From NCBI GenBank assembly GCA_947631445.1, contig CANRLN010000002.1, positions 36,228 to 100,227 of the forward strand: a DNA stretch of 64,000 nt, in the 5' to 3' direction. Of this stretch, positions 53,333 through 62,813 are shown one piece after another. The notes beneath the pieces are model-generated. The model worked only from the letters and a program-made list of their open reading frames with translations, made no database searches and had not been told where the DNA came from. Position numbers and translations under genes: made by a program. The first letter of the stretch is position 1; every line of letters starts with the position of its first letter. The stretch comes from an uncultured Clostridia bacterium (GTDB lineage: Bacteria; Bacillota; Clostridia; Oscillospirales; Ruminococcaceae).

Positions 53333-53536
53333 TCAAACACGCCTTACCATATCAAGGCAATGATAATTGACCTGTCCCATAGAGTCAAGCAACATTTTGT
53401 TTGTTCCCTCATAAAGTCGATTAAAACTTTCGGAACATTCACTGTGACTATAAGGAAGTAAATTAGCATCTAACAATAAAAATGTAGCATTTGCGGTAAC
53501 GTTTACATTTTTTAAACTTTTTGAATTTTTAATCAT
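53333..53536 (-). CDS. First gene of the small-peptide operon, 67-aa protein of unknown family
   Basis: Read from ATG 53536, with AAGGGG 9 bases upstream; the ATG two codons earlier is too close to it. Sequence features: LKNVNVTANATFLLLDANLLPYS, then SECSESFNRLYEG and DSMGQVNYHCLDMVRRV. Soluble, two cysteines, no known domain. Being first in the operon, it could be a regulator or a structural partner; no evidence decides. Confidence 0.55.
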   Translation of the reverse strand: MIKNSKSLKNVNVTANATFLLLDANLLPYSHSECSESFNRLYEGTNKMLLDSMGQVNYHCLDMVRRV

Positions 53537-53606
53537 AAACATTCGCCCCTTTCTATAATAATCAACTTATTTCTACACTGTGTTGTCTTTCTCTTGTTGT
53601 AACTAA

Positions 53607-53635
53607 ATTATACCACGTTTCTTACCAAAAGTCAA
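53607..53635 (-). promoter_or_regulatory. Promoter of the small-peptide operon
   Basis: Minus strand TTGACT, 17-base spacer, TATAAT, about 70 bases before the first gene. Confidence 0.75.
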
Positions 53636-53830
53636 GCATTTTCAACACTTTTTTTTTTTTTTTTAGCGAAAAATTTGTGAAAAATCACAAAAATTTAAAT
53701 GTAACTTGTTGCAAATCAACAAATCAATTTGCTGGAAATCTGACAGTGTGTAACAAATTCATTATATAATAATTCTATATTATTTTTTCTATTGCTTTCC
53801 ACAAATTCCGTGAAATGTGCAGAATATCCC
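53636..53830. other. Non-coding region between the peptide operon and the DAHP synthase gene
   Basis: It contains a run of 16 Ts (53649-53664), the palindrome at 53674-53691 and a second small inverted repeat TTGTTG/CAACAA (53706-53722). No gene. Confidence 0.5.
53674..53691. promoter_or_regulatory. Palindrome upstream of the peptide operon promoter
   Basis: TTTGTGA-AAAA-TCACAAA, perfect 7+7. It resembles CRP/FNR-family sites except that the spacer is 4 bases rather than 6. It is centred about 50 bases upstream of the operon's -35 box. Confidence 0.4.
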
Positions 53831-53859
53831 TTGACATTTCTTATTTTTTGTGTTATAAT
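53831..53859 (+). promoter_or_regulatory. Promoter of the DAHP synthase gene
   Basis: TTGACA, 17-base spacer, TATAAT. Confidence 0.8.
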
Positions 53860-53901
53860 AAAAAAGTAATAATTTTTGTTAAAAGAAAGGTTATAAATAC
53901 T

Positions 53902-54930
53902 ATGAATATGGAATTTTTAAGAAAACTTCCTGTTCCTCAGGAAATTAAGGAACGTTTTCCTCTTACGGACGAGCTTAAAGCAATCAAACAACAACGTGAC
54001 GAAGAACTCAAACAAATTCTTTCGGGTCAGGAGGACAAACTTATTTTGGTTATTGGTCCTTGTTCCGCCGACCGTTCGGACGCTGTTCTTGATTACATAA
54101 ATCGCCTTGCAAAGGTGCAAAAACAGGTTGAAGAAAAGATTTTTATTATCCCCAGAATTTATACAAACAAGCCCAGAACCACCGGTCTTGGATATAAGGG
54201 AATGGCAAACCAACCCGACCCCGAAAAGGAAGAGGATTTGCTTGAAGGTTTGCTTGCAATTCGTAAACTCCACACCGATGCCATGATACAAACCGGCTTT
54301 ACCTGTGCGGACGAAATGCTCTATCCCGAAAATCACAGATACCTTTCGGATATTTTGGGTTATGTTGCAATTGGTGCAAGAAGTGTTGAAAACCAGCAAC
54401 ATAGACTTACCGCAAGCGGACTTGATATTCCTGTTGGAATTAAAAACCCAACCTCTGGCGACAACTCTGTTATGCTCAACTCTATTATTGCGGCACAAGC
54501 AAGCCACAAATTCTTGTATCGTGGTTGGGAGTGCAAAACCCACGGAAATCCTTTTGCACACGCTATTTTAAGAGGTTATGTTGATAACCGTGGTGTTTCT
54601 AAACCAAACTATCACTATGAAGACTTGTGCGAGGTTTACAATTCTTATTCTGCTAAAAATCTTGAAAACATGGCAGTTATTGTGGATACAAACCATGCTA
54701 ATTCGGGCAAAAATCCTCTTGAACAGGTGAGAATTTGCAAAGAGGTTATGCACTCAAGAAAGATGAATGAGAACATCAAAAACATGGTTAAAGGCTTTAT
54801 GATTGAGTCTTATATTGAGGACGGAGCTCAAAAAATCGGCGAAGGCGTTTATGGTAAGAGCATTACTGACGGTTGCCTTGGCTGGACAAAGTCCGAAAAT
54901 CTTATATTTGAACTTGCAGATATGCTCTAA
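53902..54930 (+). CDS. 3-deoxy-7-phosphoheptulonate (DAHP) synthase, class I AroF/G/H type
   Basis: A 342-residue enzyme read from ATG 53902 (GAAAGG upstream, just after the promoter). IGPCSADR, KPRTTGLGYKGMANQPDP, GARSVENQQHR and DTNHANSGK carry the metal and substrate residues. It joins phosphoenolpyruvate and erythrose 4-phosphate, the first step toward aromatic amino acids. No leader peptide or T-box is seen in the short leader, so control is probably allosteric. A single gene, away from other aro genes. Confidence 0.95.
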   Translation: MNMEFLRKLPVPQEIKERFPLTDELKAIKQQRDEELKQILSGQEDKLILVIGPCSADRSDAVLDYINRLAKVQKQVEEKIFIIPRIYTNKPRTTGLGYKGMANQPDPEKEEDLLEGLLAIRKLHTDAMIQTGFTCADEMLYPENHRYLSDILGYVAIGARSVENQQHRLTASGLDIPVGIKNPTSGDNSVMLNSIIAAQASHKFLYRGWECKTHGNPFAHAILRGYVDNRGVSKPNYHYEDLCEVYNSYSAKNLENMAVIVDTNHANSGKNPLEQVRICKEVMHSRKMNENIKNMVKGFMIESYIEDGAQKIGEGVYGKSITDGCLGWTKSENLIFELADML

Positions 54931-54948
54931 AAAATAATTTTAATTAAA

Positions 54949-54977
54949 AATATCCCCCGCCACCAGCGAGGGATATT
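54949..54977. repeat. Dispersed intergenic palindrome, copy 11
   Basis: AATATCCCCCGC-CACCA-GCGAGGGATATT between the DAHP synthase gene and rpsR. Confidence 0.68.
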
Positions 54978-55005
54978 ATTTTTGCATATTGGCAAGCCTA
55001 AAAAT

Positions 55006-55036
55006 AAAAAAACGGCAAGCTCAGCCTTGCCGTTTA
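55006..55036 (-). terminator. Terminator of the rpsF-ssb-rpsR operon
   Basis: ACGGCAAGGC/GCTTGCCGT stem and a seven-T run on the minus strand. Confidence 0.88.
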
Positions 55037-55047
55037 TAAATTTAAAA

Positions 55048-55287
55048 TTAATCAGCTGTGTAAGGAAGCAAAGCAATATGTCTTGCTCTCTTGATTGCTG
55101 TTGTAAGCTCTCTCTGGTGGAAAGCACAAGTGCCTGTAACACGTCTTGGCAAAATCTTTGCTCTATCGGTCATGCACTTTCTAAGCTTTGCGATATCCTT
55201 ATAGTCAATCTTTTCAGCTCTATCAACGCAGAACATACAAACCTTTCTGCGAGGCTTTCTCTGAGGTCTTGCATTATTTTTTTCCAT
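55048..55287 (-). CDS. rpsR: 30S ribosomal protein S18
   Basis: A 79-residue protein: [25 protein letters not shown], then LPRRVTGTC and [20 protein letters not shown]. The four Cys (CMFC, RKC, GTC) mark the zinc-binding form of S18. It binds S6 on the small-subunit platform. Last gene of the rpsF-ssb-rpsR operon; AAAGGAGGG precedes the ATG. Confidence 0.97.
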   Translation of the reverse strand: MEKNNARPQRKPRRKVCMFCVDRAEKIDYKDIAKLRKCMTDRAKILPRRVTGTCAFHQRELTTAIKRARHIALLPYTAD

Positions 55288-55381
55288 GAGTTTTTTCCCT
55301 CCTTTGGAATAAATTCATTGTTTTATAACAAGTTTATAATTTCAAAACATTGCAAACTAAATTTGCATAGTTAATTCCGTG

Positions 55382-55999
55382 TTAGAACGGAAGTTTATTT
55401 CCATCTCCAAGCACACCGTCAGCAGCATTAAAAACTTCTGAAAAATCATCTAAATCACCAACTGGCGGTATATCCAAATTGGATTGATTAGATTGATTGT
55501 TTTGCTGTGGAGCGGGTTGGTTGTTATAATTGTTGGGAGCATTGTTATAACTATTGCCATTATAGCCACCGCCGTTATATCCGGCATTACCGCCATAATT
55601 ATTGTTGTAGCCACCGCCGTTATATCCGGCATTGCCACCATAGTTATTGTTGTAACCGCCATTATTATTATTGGACTTTTCACCCGTGAAGTTAGCTCTT
55701 TCAATCCACACGCTTGGCATACTACGCTGTTCAACACCATTTCGGTCGGTATATTTGCTACCGTCCGACCTTATGCTACCCTCAATAAGTATAAGTTTAC
55801 CCTTGCCAAAGTAGCGATGTATAAACTCTGCCTGCTGTCCAAAAGCTGTACAATGAATAAAGTCTGTGCCTCTATCTTTGCCCTGACCCATATATCTATC
55901 AACAGCAATTTGGAAAGACAACGAAGCATTACCATTTTGAGTTTGTCTAAGCTCCAAATCGTGGGTGATTCTACCCATTAAAATTACACGGTTCAACAT
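55382..55999 (-). CDS. ssb: Single-stranded DNA-binding protein
   Basis: A 205-residue protein. Residues 1-105 are the OB fold (MLNRVILMGRITHDLELRQT, FIHCTAFGQQAEFI). The tail is Asn/Gly/Tyr-rich and holds a 15-residue unit (YNNNYGGNAGYNGGG type) repeated in tandem, from a 45-base DNA repeat at 55566-55655. It ends GDGNKLPF, keeping the Pro-Phe tip but lacking the acidic residues right before it that partners usually bind. It protects single-stranded DNA in replication and repair. GGGGGTG precedes the ATG. Confidence 0.95.
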   Translation of the reverse strand: MLNRVILMGRITHDLELRQTQNGNASLSFQIAVDRYMGQGKDRGTDFIHCTAFGQQAEFIHRYFGKGKLILIEGSIRSDGSKYTDRNGVEQRSMPSVWIERANFTGEKSNNNNGGYNNNYGGNAGYNGGGYNNNYGGNAGYNGGGYNGNSYNNAPNNYNNQPAPQQNNQSNQSNLDIPPVGDLDDFSEVFNAADGVLGDGNKLPF

Positions 56000-56029
56000 A
56001 ACTACACCCCCTAAATAACAACGCTTAAA

Positions 56030-56320
56030 TTACTTTACAGTAACTAAGAAACGCAAAACGCCGTCGGTAATAGACAATACTCTTTCAAACTCAGCCGGAA
56101 AATCGGGCTTGCTTGTAAATGTCCAGAGTACATAATTACCCTCGTTTTCGTAATTAATTTCATAAGCAAGCTTTCTCTTGCCCCAATTGTTCACTTCAAC
56201 ATTTTCAGCGTTCTTTTCAATAAGAGCAGAAAACTTGTCGGTAAGAGCCTTAACAGCTTCCTCTCCGTTCTTAGTGCTGAAAACTACAAGTGCTTCATAG
56301 GATTCATTTACTTTTGCCAT
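56030..56320 (-). CDS. rpsF: 30S ribosomal protein S6
   Basis: A 96-residue protein: ESYEALVVFSTKNGEEA, VNNWGKRKLAYEINYENEGNYVLWTF, FLVTVK. First gene of the rpsF-ssb-rpsR operon; AGGAGGTG lies before the ATG. The 85-base leader did not show a clear S6:S18-binding motif to me. Confidence 0.97.
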   Translation of the reverse strand: MAKVNESYEALVVFSTKNGEEAVKALTDKFSALIEKNAENVEVNNWGKRKLAYEINYENEGNYVLWTFTSKPDFPAEFERVLSITDGVLRFLVTVK

Positions 56321-56523
56321 TTTTTTGCACCTCCTCTTGGATTTCGCCTATACTTATTAACAGCCTACTACAAAAAGCCGTTTGTACAAGCAAGGTCAAC
56401 AGATATATTATACCATATTTTTTGAAACTTGTCAAGTATTTTTCAAATTTTAAAAAATATTATTTATATAAATTTGGAATATTTATATTACCAAGCAAGC
56501 ATATCAAAAACAATTAATAAAAA
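56321..56523. other. Leader and promoter region of rpsF
   Basis: It contains the rpsF promoter and leader; the stretch beyond 56440 is AT-rich without a recognised feature. Confidence 0.5.
56407..56435 (-). promoter_or_regulatory. Promoter of rpsF-ssb-rpsR
   Basis: Minus strand TTGACA, 17-base spacer, TATAAT. Confidence 0.78.
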
Positions 56524-56634
56524 TTAATTTTTTGAATTTTCTTTTTCTTTCATAACCAGTATGCCCTCCGAAAATGGTTTTTTTGAAGGTGTTCGTTTTC
56601 CGCTACTCTTTAAGGGCATAATTTCTTTGTGCAT
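56524..56634 (-). CDS. Possible 36-residue basic protein after rnr
   Basis: Reads MHKEIMPLKSSGKRTPSKKP, then FSEGILVMKEKENSKN. It starts 12 bases past the rnr stop, with GAGG 5 bases before the ATG. Very basic (KRTPSKKP), no membrane part. Close spacing and a site favour a real gene; its shortness and lack of family keep it uncertain. Confidence 0.4.
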   Translation of the reverse strand: MHKEIMPLKSSGKRTPSKKPFSEGILVMKEKENSKN

Positions 56635-56646
56635 TTTAGCCTCAGC

Positions 56647-58749
56647 CTAAGCAAGTTTAAAATCCACCTTACCCATTGAAACATTAGCACCAAGAACCTT
56701 TACCCTTATCTTCTGACCAACCTTCCATTTTTGATTAAGTGTTTGGTTTACAAGTTCAATGTGGTTGTTGCAAACATAATATCCTTGTGGAAGATTATCC
56801 ACATGAACAAGCCCCTCACAGGTGTTTTCAAGCTGTGCAAACATTCCAAAATCCGTAACAGAGCTTACAACTGCATCAAATTCTTCGCCGATATGTTCGT
56901 TCATATATTCGGCTTTGTAGCAGTCTTCTGCTGTTCGTTCAACCTTTATTGCCACAAGTTCGGTTCTGGTTGCAGCATCAGCGGCGGCATAAGAAAATTT
57001 ATTAAATTTTCTTGAAGTTTCCTGCTTGTCGTGGCTTTGAATAAGTTCGCTCATAATTCTATGAATGGATAAATCCGCATATCGGCGAATTGGGGAGGTA
57101 AAATGTGCATAGTCGGCAAGAGCAAGACCATAATGCCCAAGCGGTTCTACGCTATATTTTGCCTTTGCCATACTTCTTAAAACCATATTGTTTACAAGGC
57201 TTTTTTGGTCGGTATCCTCAACACGCTTTAGCAGTTCGGCAAGTTCATTTTGTTTTACTTCATCTGAAAAATTGCAAGGGATATTCATAAGTGCAAGGGT
57301 ATTTTTCAAATCCTCTATTCTTTCGGGTGAGGGTGATTCATGCACACGATAAACAAAAGGGATTTCATGTTTTATGCCGAATTTTGCCGCACATTCGTTA
57401 GCCGAAAGCATAAAATCTTCGATAAACTCTTGAGTAAGTCCACGCTCTCTTGCCTTAACTCCAACACAAACATCATTTTCATCAATAACAAGCTTGCTTT
57501 CGGTTGTGTCAAGTTCTGGAGTGCCTCTGGAAATTTTCTTTTTGTTTAATATGAGTGCAAGTTCTTTTATATTCTCAAGACAGGGCAGAACCTGCTCATA
57601 TTTCTGTTTTAATTGTTCGGTAATATCACCTGAATAAATCTGATTGAGTTCGTCATACACACCTTTTACCCTTGAACGGATAACCGTTTTTTCAAAACGA
57701 TAACTTTTAATTTCTCCGTTTTTATCCATATCCATAAGGCAGGAAAAAGTAAGCCTATCAACATTTGGGTTCAGCGAACAAATACCATTGGAAAGCTCTT
57801 TGGGAAGCATTGGTATAACCTTGTTTGCATAATATACGCTTGTTCCACGCTTTATAGCCTCGTTGTCCAGCGGAGATTTTGGGGTTACATAGTGGGAAAC
57901 ATCGGCAATATGCACACCCAATTTAAAACCGTTTTCGGTTTTTTCCACATGAATTGCATCGTCAATATCTTTGGTATCCGCACCATCAATTGTAAAAATC
58001 GGCAGATGACGCAAATCCAATCTACCCTCAGCCTCCGCCTGCACACGGCTTTCATCATTTACAAACTCAGCCTGCTCAACAACCTCCTCGGGAAATTCCA
58101 TAGAAAGACCATTAAGCACAACAACAGATTCGGCACAAACACTTGCCTTGCTACTGTCACCGATAATTTCTGTTACCATACATTCATGTTCGCTATGTCG
58201 TTTGCCACGTTTTGTTATAACAGCAAGGACTTTATCCCCCTCTTTTAAAGGCAGTCTTTTAGGATTATATATATCAAGGGCATATTTTGTAAGCGTATCT
58301 GGAACTATCTTTAACATTCCCCTATCCCAAATAATATTACCTGTAAGGTCGTTAAACTCTTGTTTCATAATTGCTACGACCTCGCCTTCGGGCGAATTTC
58401 CCGAATGACCGGTTATTTTGACCAAAACTTTATCGTTTGGCATTGCTCCCATTAAATCTCTACCGGGGATAAAATATTCCTCCTCGGTTTCAAGATTTTT
58501 GGCAAATCCAAAATTGGTGGCAAGTTTAGAAATGCTACACAAAATAAATCTTTTGTTTTCCACCGATATATACCCATTGGGACATTCAATAACCTGCCCT
58601 TGTTTTTTTAGTTTAGCAAGAGCAGATTCAAGACCTGTTTTTTCAACCTTGATTTTTTTGGAAACCGCTTTTTTTATTTTGTTTGCTGTCAAGGGTTTTT
58701 CAGCCTTTTTAAGGCAGGACATAATTTTCTTTTTATAATCTGATTTCAT
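56647..58749 (-). CDS. rnr: Ribonuclease R
   Basis: A 700-residue exoribonuclease. An N-terminal winged helix (KPLTANKIKKAVSKK), cold-shock domains, the RNB catalytic core (FTIDGADTKDIDDAIHVE, with the metal-binding Asp residues; HFTSPIRRYADLSIHR) and a C-terminal S1 domain (GEEFDAVVSSVTDFGMFAQLENTCEGLVHV) are in normal order. It degrades structured RNA 3' to 5'. It follows secG, the usual order, but smpB, often next, is absent. Confidence 0.96.
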   Translation of the reverse strand: MKSDYKKKIMSCLKKAEKPLTANKIKKAVSKKIKVEKTGLESALAKLKKQGQVIECPNGYISVENKRFILCSISKLATNFGFAKNLETEEEYFIPGRDLMGAMPNDKVLVKITGHSGNSPEGEVVAIMKQEFNDLTGNIIWDRGMLKIVPDTLTKYALDIYNPKRLPLKEGDKVLAVITKRGKRHSEHECMVTEIIGDSSKASVCAESVVVLNGLSMEFPEEVVEQAEFVNDESRVQAEAEGRLDLRHLPIFTIDGADTKDIDDAIHVEKTENGFKLGVHIADVSHYVTPKSPLDNEAIKRGTSVYYANKVIPMLPKELSNGICSLNPNVDRLTFSCLMDMDKNGEIKSYRFEKTVIRSRVKGVYDELNQIYSGDITEQLKQKYEQVLPCLENIKELALILNKKKISRGTPELDTTESKLVIDENDVCVGVKARERGLTQEFIEDFMLSANECAAKFGIKHEIPFVYRVHESPSPERIEDLKNTLALMNIPCNFSDEVKQNELAELLKRVEDTDQKSLVNNMVLRSMAKAKYSVEPLGHYGLALADYAHFTSPIRRYADLSIHRIMSELIQSHDKQETSRKFNKFSYAAADAATRTELVAIKVERTAEDCYKAEYMNEHIGEEFDAVVSSVTDFGMFAQLENTCEGLVHVDNLPQGYYVCNNHIELVNQTLNQKWKVGQKIRVKVLGANVSMGKVDFKLA

Positions 58750-58776
58750 AAAATTCTCCTAAAAAATAATAAAATA

Positions 58777-58800
58777 AAAGCCCTGCAAAAGCAAGGCTTG
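58777..58800 (-). terminator. Terminator-like hairpin between secG and rnr
   Basis: AAGCCTTGC/GCAGGGCTT stem followed by T-rich sequence on the minus strand. Its place inside the run suggests partial read-through into rnr. Confidence 0.65.
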
Positions 58801-58806
58801 TGTTGT

Positions 58807-59058
58807 TTAATGCAAAGCAGAAATGATATTAACCGCAAGGGTAACAACAAACAAAATGATTGCCGAAACCTTTGTAAACCGATTCAATTGAGCGTCACGA
58901 GTTCTTCCCTTGTTGTCCTCATAGAATGACGAGTTTGAGCCACCGCCGATTGCGGACGTAAGACCCTGCTCTTTTGAATCCTGAACCATAACTACAGCAG
59001 TAATAATAAGGCAAGCCAAAATCAGCACTATTCCTGCTACAATTTCAAGTGTAGACAT
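58807..59058 (-). CDS. secG: Protein translocase subunit SecG
   Basis: An 83-residue protein with two helices (VAGIVLILACLIITAVVMVQ and KVSAIILFVVTLAVNII) and the GLTSAIGGGS linker of SecG. It helps SecYE move proteins across the membrane. It is followed by rnr. A consensus promoter lies 40 bases upstream. Confidence 0.95.
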   Translation of the reverse strand: MSTLEIVAGIVLILACLIITAVVMVQDSKEQGLTSAIGGGSNSSFYEDNKGRTRDAQLNRFTKVSAIILFVVTLAVNIISALH

Positions 59059-59097
59059 AAAATTCTTTCCTTTCGTTTAAACTTAGTGTATATAATT

Positions 59098-59126
59098 ATT
59101 ATAACATTATGTACACTGTTTGTCAA
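59098..59126 (-). promoter_or_regulatory. Promoter of secG
   Basis: Minus strand TTGACA, 17-base spacer, TATAAT. Confidence 0.78.
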
Positions 59127-59208
59127 GCAAAAAATACCGAAATATCCCCAGTTTATTAACTTTGCACAAAATATAACTATAAAATTTGTTTATTTTGTTT
59201 TTAGAATT

Positions 59209-59240
59209 TGTATTCTTCCGCTGTAGGTGGTGAATATACA
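59209..59240. repeat. Dispersed intergenic palindrome, copy 12 (degenerate)
   Basis: TGTATTCTTCCGC-TGTAG-GTGGTGAATATACA, upstream of eno. Confidence 0.5.
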
Positions 59241-59326
59241 AGATTTTTTAAAAACACAAATTGACCAATCCCCTTTTTATAATTCCGTGCATAAAATTTA
59301 TTACATTGTACAAAATAATTTTATAA

Positions 59327-60631
<1,305 letters not shown>

Positions 60632-60661
60632 GCTATAATTTCGCTTGATTATTTTAACTTG

Positions 60662-60688
60662 TATTTCCCCGTCATAGGCGGGGAAATA
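60662..60688. repeat. Dispersed intergenic palindrome, copy 13
   Basis: TATTTCCCCGTC-ATA-GGCGGGGAAATA: about 12 pairs with one G-T; nearly identical to copy 9. Confidence 0.78.
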
Positions 60689-60742
60689 TTTTTAATATTG
60701 CTAAAGACTTTTTTACAACCTCTTACTTAAACAAAAAACATT

Positions 60743-61840
60743 TTAGGGTAGTATTTGACAGATTATTTGATTTGAAAGCAAAAAGCCTTTTTCGGTAAGG
60801 CAAAAATTATTTTTGCCAAAACTTATTAAATTATGTTTTTCCAATTGTTTAGCTTTTTCTATTATTGTTCCTGCTTGCTCGCCGTAAATCTGACTTAACC
60901 TTGAAATTTCTACACCCTTGTTTAATCTTAAAGCAAGCATTAAATATTCCTGTTTAACATCAACTGGTTCAGAAATTTTTTCAAAATTATTGTTTAAATA
61001 ATTATTAATATCGGGCGGATTATAAAAACGCTTGCCTTCAAAAAAGCTATGTGCCGAACTTCCAAAACCTATATAATCCTCAAGAATCCAATATTTTGTG
61101 TTGTGCCTACTTTCAAAACCCTGTCTTGCAAAATTGGAAATCTCATAATGCACAAAATCTTTTGATTTTAGTATTTCGCACATTCTTTCATACATATCAC
61201 AAACCAAATCTTCATCGGCAATATGCGAAAGCAATTTTGAATTTTTGGCAAGTGGCGTGTTTGGTTCGACCTTAAGCATATAAGCAGAAATATGCTGTAT
61301 ATCCAAATCGCATATTTTATTTAGCGAATATTCAAAACTTTTCATTGTGCTGTAAGGTATGCCAATCATCAAATCGCAAGAAATGTTTTTAAAACCTGCT
61401 TGTTTAGCATATTCTACTGCCATTGTTGCCTGCTCGAAATTATGCAATCTGCCAAGGCTTTCAAGCTCGCTATCCACCGCCGATTGAACCCCAAAAGAAA
61501 CACGATTAAACCCTATTTTTTTTAATTCCTGCAAAAATTTAAGATTACAGGTGCATGGATTTAACTCTATTGTTGCCTCCAAATTTTCGGCAATATTAAA
61601 ATTATTTTTTATTTCAAAAAATATCCCTTTAAGCATATCGGCGGGGAGAACACTGGGCGTTCCGCCACCAAAATAAATCGTATCCGCCATAAGGTTTTTA
61701 TTTTTATATTCTGCAATTTCTTTTTTTAGGCTGTTGCAATATTGTTTAAAAAGACGGCTATCCGCCACCGAATAAAAATCGCAGTAAACGCATTTTCGTT
61801 TGCAAAAAGGAATATGCACATAAACACCTATATTTTCCAT
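60743..61840 (-). CDS. hemW: HemW-like radical SAM heme chaperone
   Basis: A 365-residue protein read from ATG 61840 (GAGGAAT upstream); longer in-frame starts run into the preceding gene. VYVHIPFCKRKCVYCDFYS holds the CxxxCxxC cluster motif with the extra Cys-Asp of HemW, then GGGTPSVLP. The C-terminal HemN-type domain is complete. HemW binds heme and inserts it into partner proteins rather than oxidising coproporphyrinogen. It ends a run that starts at lepA, the usual lepA-hemW linkage, with two unknown membrane genes between. Confidence 0.92.
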   Translation of the reverse strand: MENIGVYVHIPFCKRKCVYCDFYSVADSRLFKQYCNSLKKEIAEYKNKNLMADTIYFGGGTPSVLPADMLKGIFFEIKNNFNIAENLEATIELNPCTCNLKFLQELKKIGFNRVSFGVQSAVDSELESLGRLHNFEQATMAVEYAKQAGFKNISCDLMIGIPYSTMKSFEYSLNKICDLDIQHISAYMLKVEPNTPLAKNSKLLSHIADEDLVCDMYERMCEILKSKDFVHYEISNFARQGFESRHNTKYWILEDYIGFGSSAHSFFEGKRFYNPPDINNYLNNNFEKISEPVDVKQEYLMLALRLNKGVEISRLSQIYGEQAGTIIEKAKQLEKHNLISFGKNNFCLTEKGFLLSNQIICQILP

Positions 61841-61844
61841 TTTT

Positions 61845-62315
61845 CTATTCCTCATCATCATTAAAAGCGTTTTCAATTGCATTTTCAGCAAGTTTGCCAT
61901 TCTCCTCAAACTTTTTCTTAAGCCTTACAACAATTGATTTGACAATTCCGAAAATATAGGCAATCGCCATTATTTCTAAAGCCTTGCCACAAAATTTAAT
62001 CTGCTCGGCAAAACTCAAATAAAAATATTCCGACTTTGCCCCTTTAAGTATATTTTCCACCAACGGGTTTATAAATATATACACAAGCACTCCGAAAATG
62101 CTTGCAAAAGCAATATAAGCAGTTATACCCAAAACTGCAAAGCGGAATTTGTTTTTAAGAAAGGCAATGCTCGCCCAAACCGAAAAACCAAGCATTAAAA
62201 TTATAGCAAGCTGTGGCATTATGTTTGCATAAATTTCATAGCAAATCGGCAATATAACCGCCCCTGAAAATCCAAATATCAAGGATTTTTTTATTGCCTG
62301 TTGCATATCGTTCAT
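61845..62315 (-). CDS. Unknown four-helix membrane protein
   Basis: A 156-residue protein with hydrophobic segments near residues 10-28, 32-50, 56-80 and 105-125, and a charged C-terminus (RLKKKFEENG, FNDDEE). No family recognised. It lies between a second unknown membrane gene and hemW; its stop is 4 bases before the hemW ATG. Confidence 0.65.
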   Translation of the reverse strand: MNDMQQAIKKSLIFGFSGAVILPICYEIYANIMPQLAIILMLGFSVWASIAFLKNKFRFAVLGITAYIAFASIFGVLVYIFINPLVENILKGAKSEYFYLSFAEQIKFCGKALEIMAIAYIFGIVKSIVVRLKKKFEENGKLAENAIENAFNDDEE

Positions 62316-62364
62316 ATTATTATCTCCTAAAAATTATATTTATAAAACTGTTCAATTTGCACTT

Positions 62365-62811
62365 CTAAAGATTAGTTATAAGAGCAATTAGCAACCCAAC
62401 ACTAAAAATACTACTACACAACCCACCAATTACGGCTGTGAATATCTGTATTATATCAAAAGCTACCATTATGCCCTTGTTTTTCACAAGAACAAGTCTA
62501 ACTTTATCTTTTGGAGTATAGAGTATGCTTTTCATTACAACCTCGCTGGGAAAACAACCGCTTATAATTTCTTCGTCCACATTATAATATGCCACATTAT
62601 AATTATGAACTGGGTGTTTGTCTATTCTGCAAAAGTTTCCCTTTGTTTTCCTGCCCTTCAAAATGGAAAACAAGATTTTCCCAAAGGACACCATACCTAT
62701 AAAAGTGCAAATGTCAAGAAGTATAATTGCCAGAATAATTATTTTTTGTATACTGACGCCAACAACCGCCATAAACACAAAAGCAATAACAATCCATATT
62801 AAAAATTCCAT
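62365..62811 (-). CDS. Unknown membrane protein next to lepA
   Basis: A 148-residue protein with two or three helices in residues 1-52, a soluble central part (KTKGNFCRIDKHPVHNYNVAYYNVD, then IISGCFPSEVVMKSILYTPKDKVRLVLVK) and one C-terminal helix. The central part recalls DUF3592-like domains, with low confidence. It starts 2 bases past the lepA stop, so it is coupled to lepA. Confidence 0.6.
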   Translation of the reverse strand: MEFLIWIVIAFVFMAVVGVSIQKIIILAIILLDICTFIGMVSFGKILFSILKGRKTKGNFCRIDKHPVHNYNVAYYNVDEEIISGCFPSEVVMKSILYTPKDKVRLVLVKNKGIMVAFDIIQIFTAVIGGLCSSIFSVGLLIALITNL

Positions 62812-62813
62812 TA

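Noticed and set aside
51040..53640. Prophage remnant as the explanation for the small-gene cluster.
   Set aside because: No integrase, structural, lysis or replication gene and no attachment repeats; one promoter and one terminator frame it like a normal operon.
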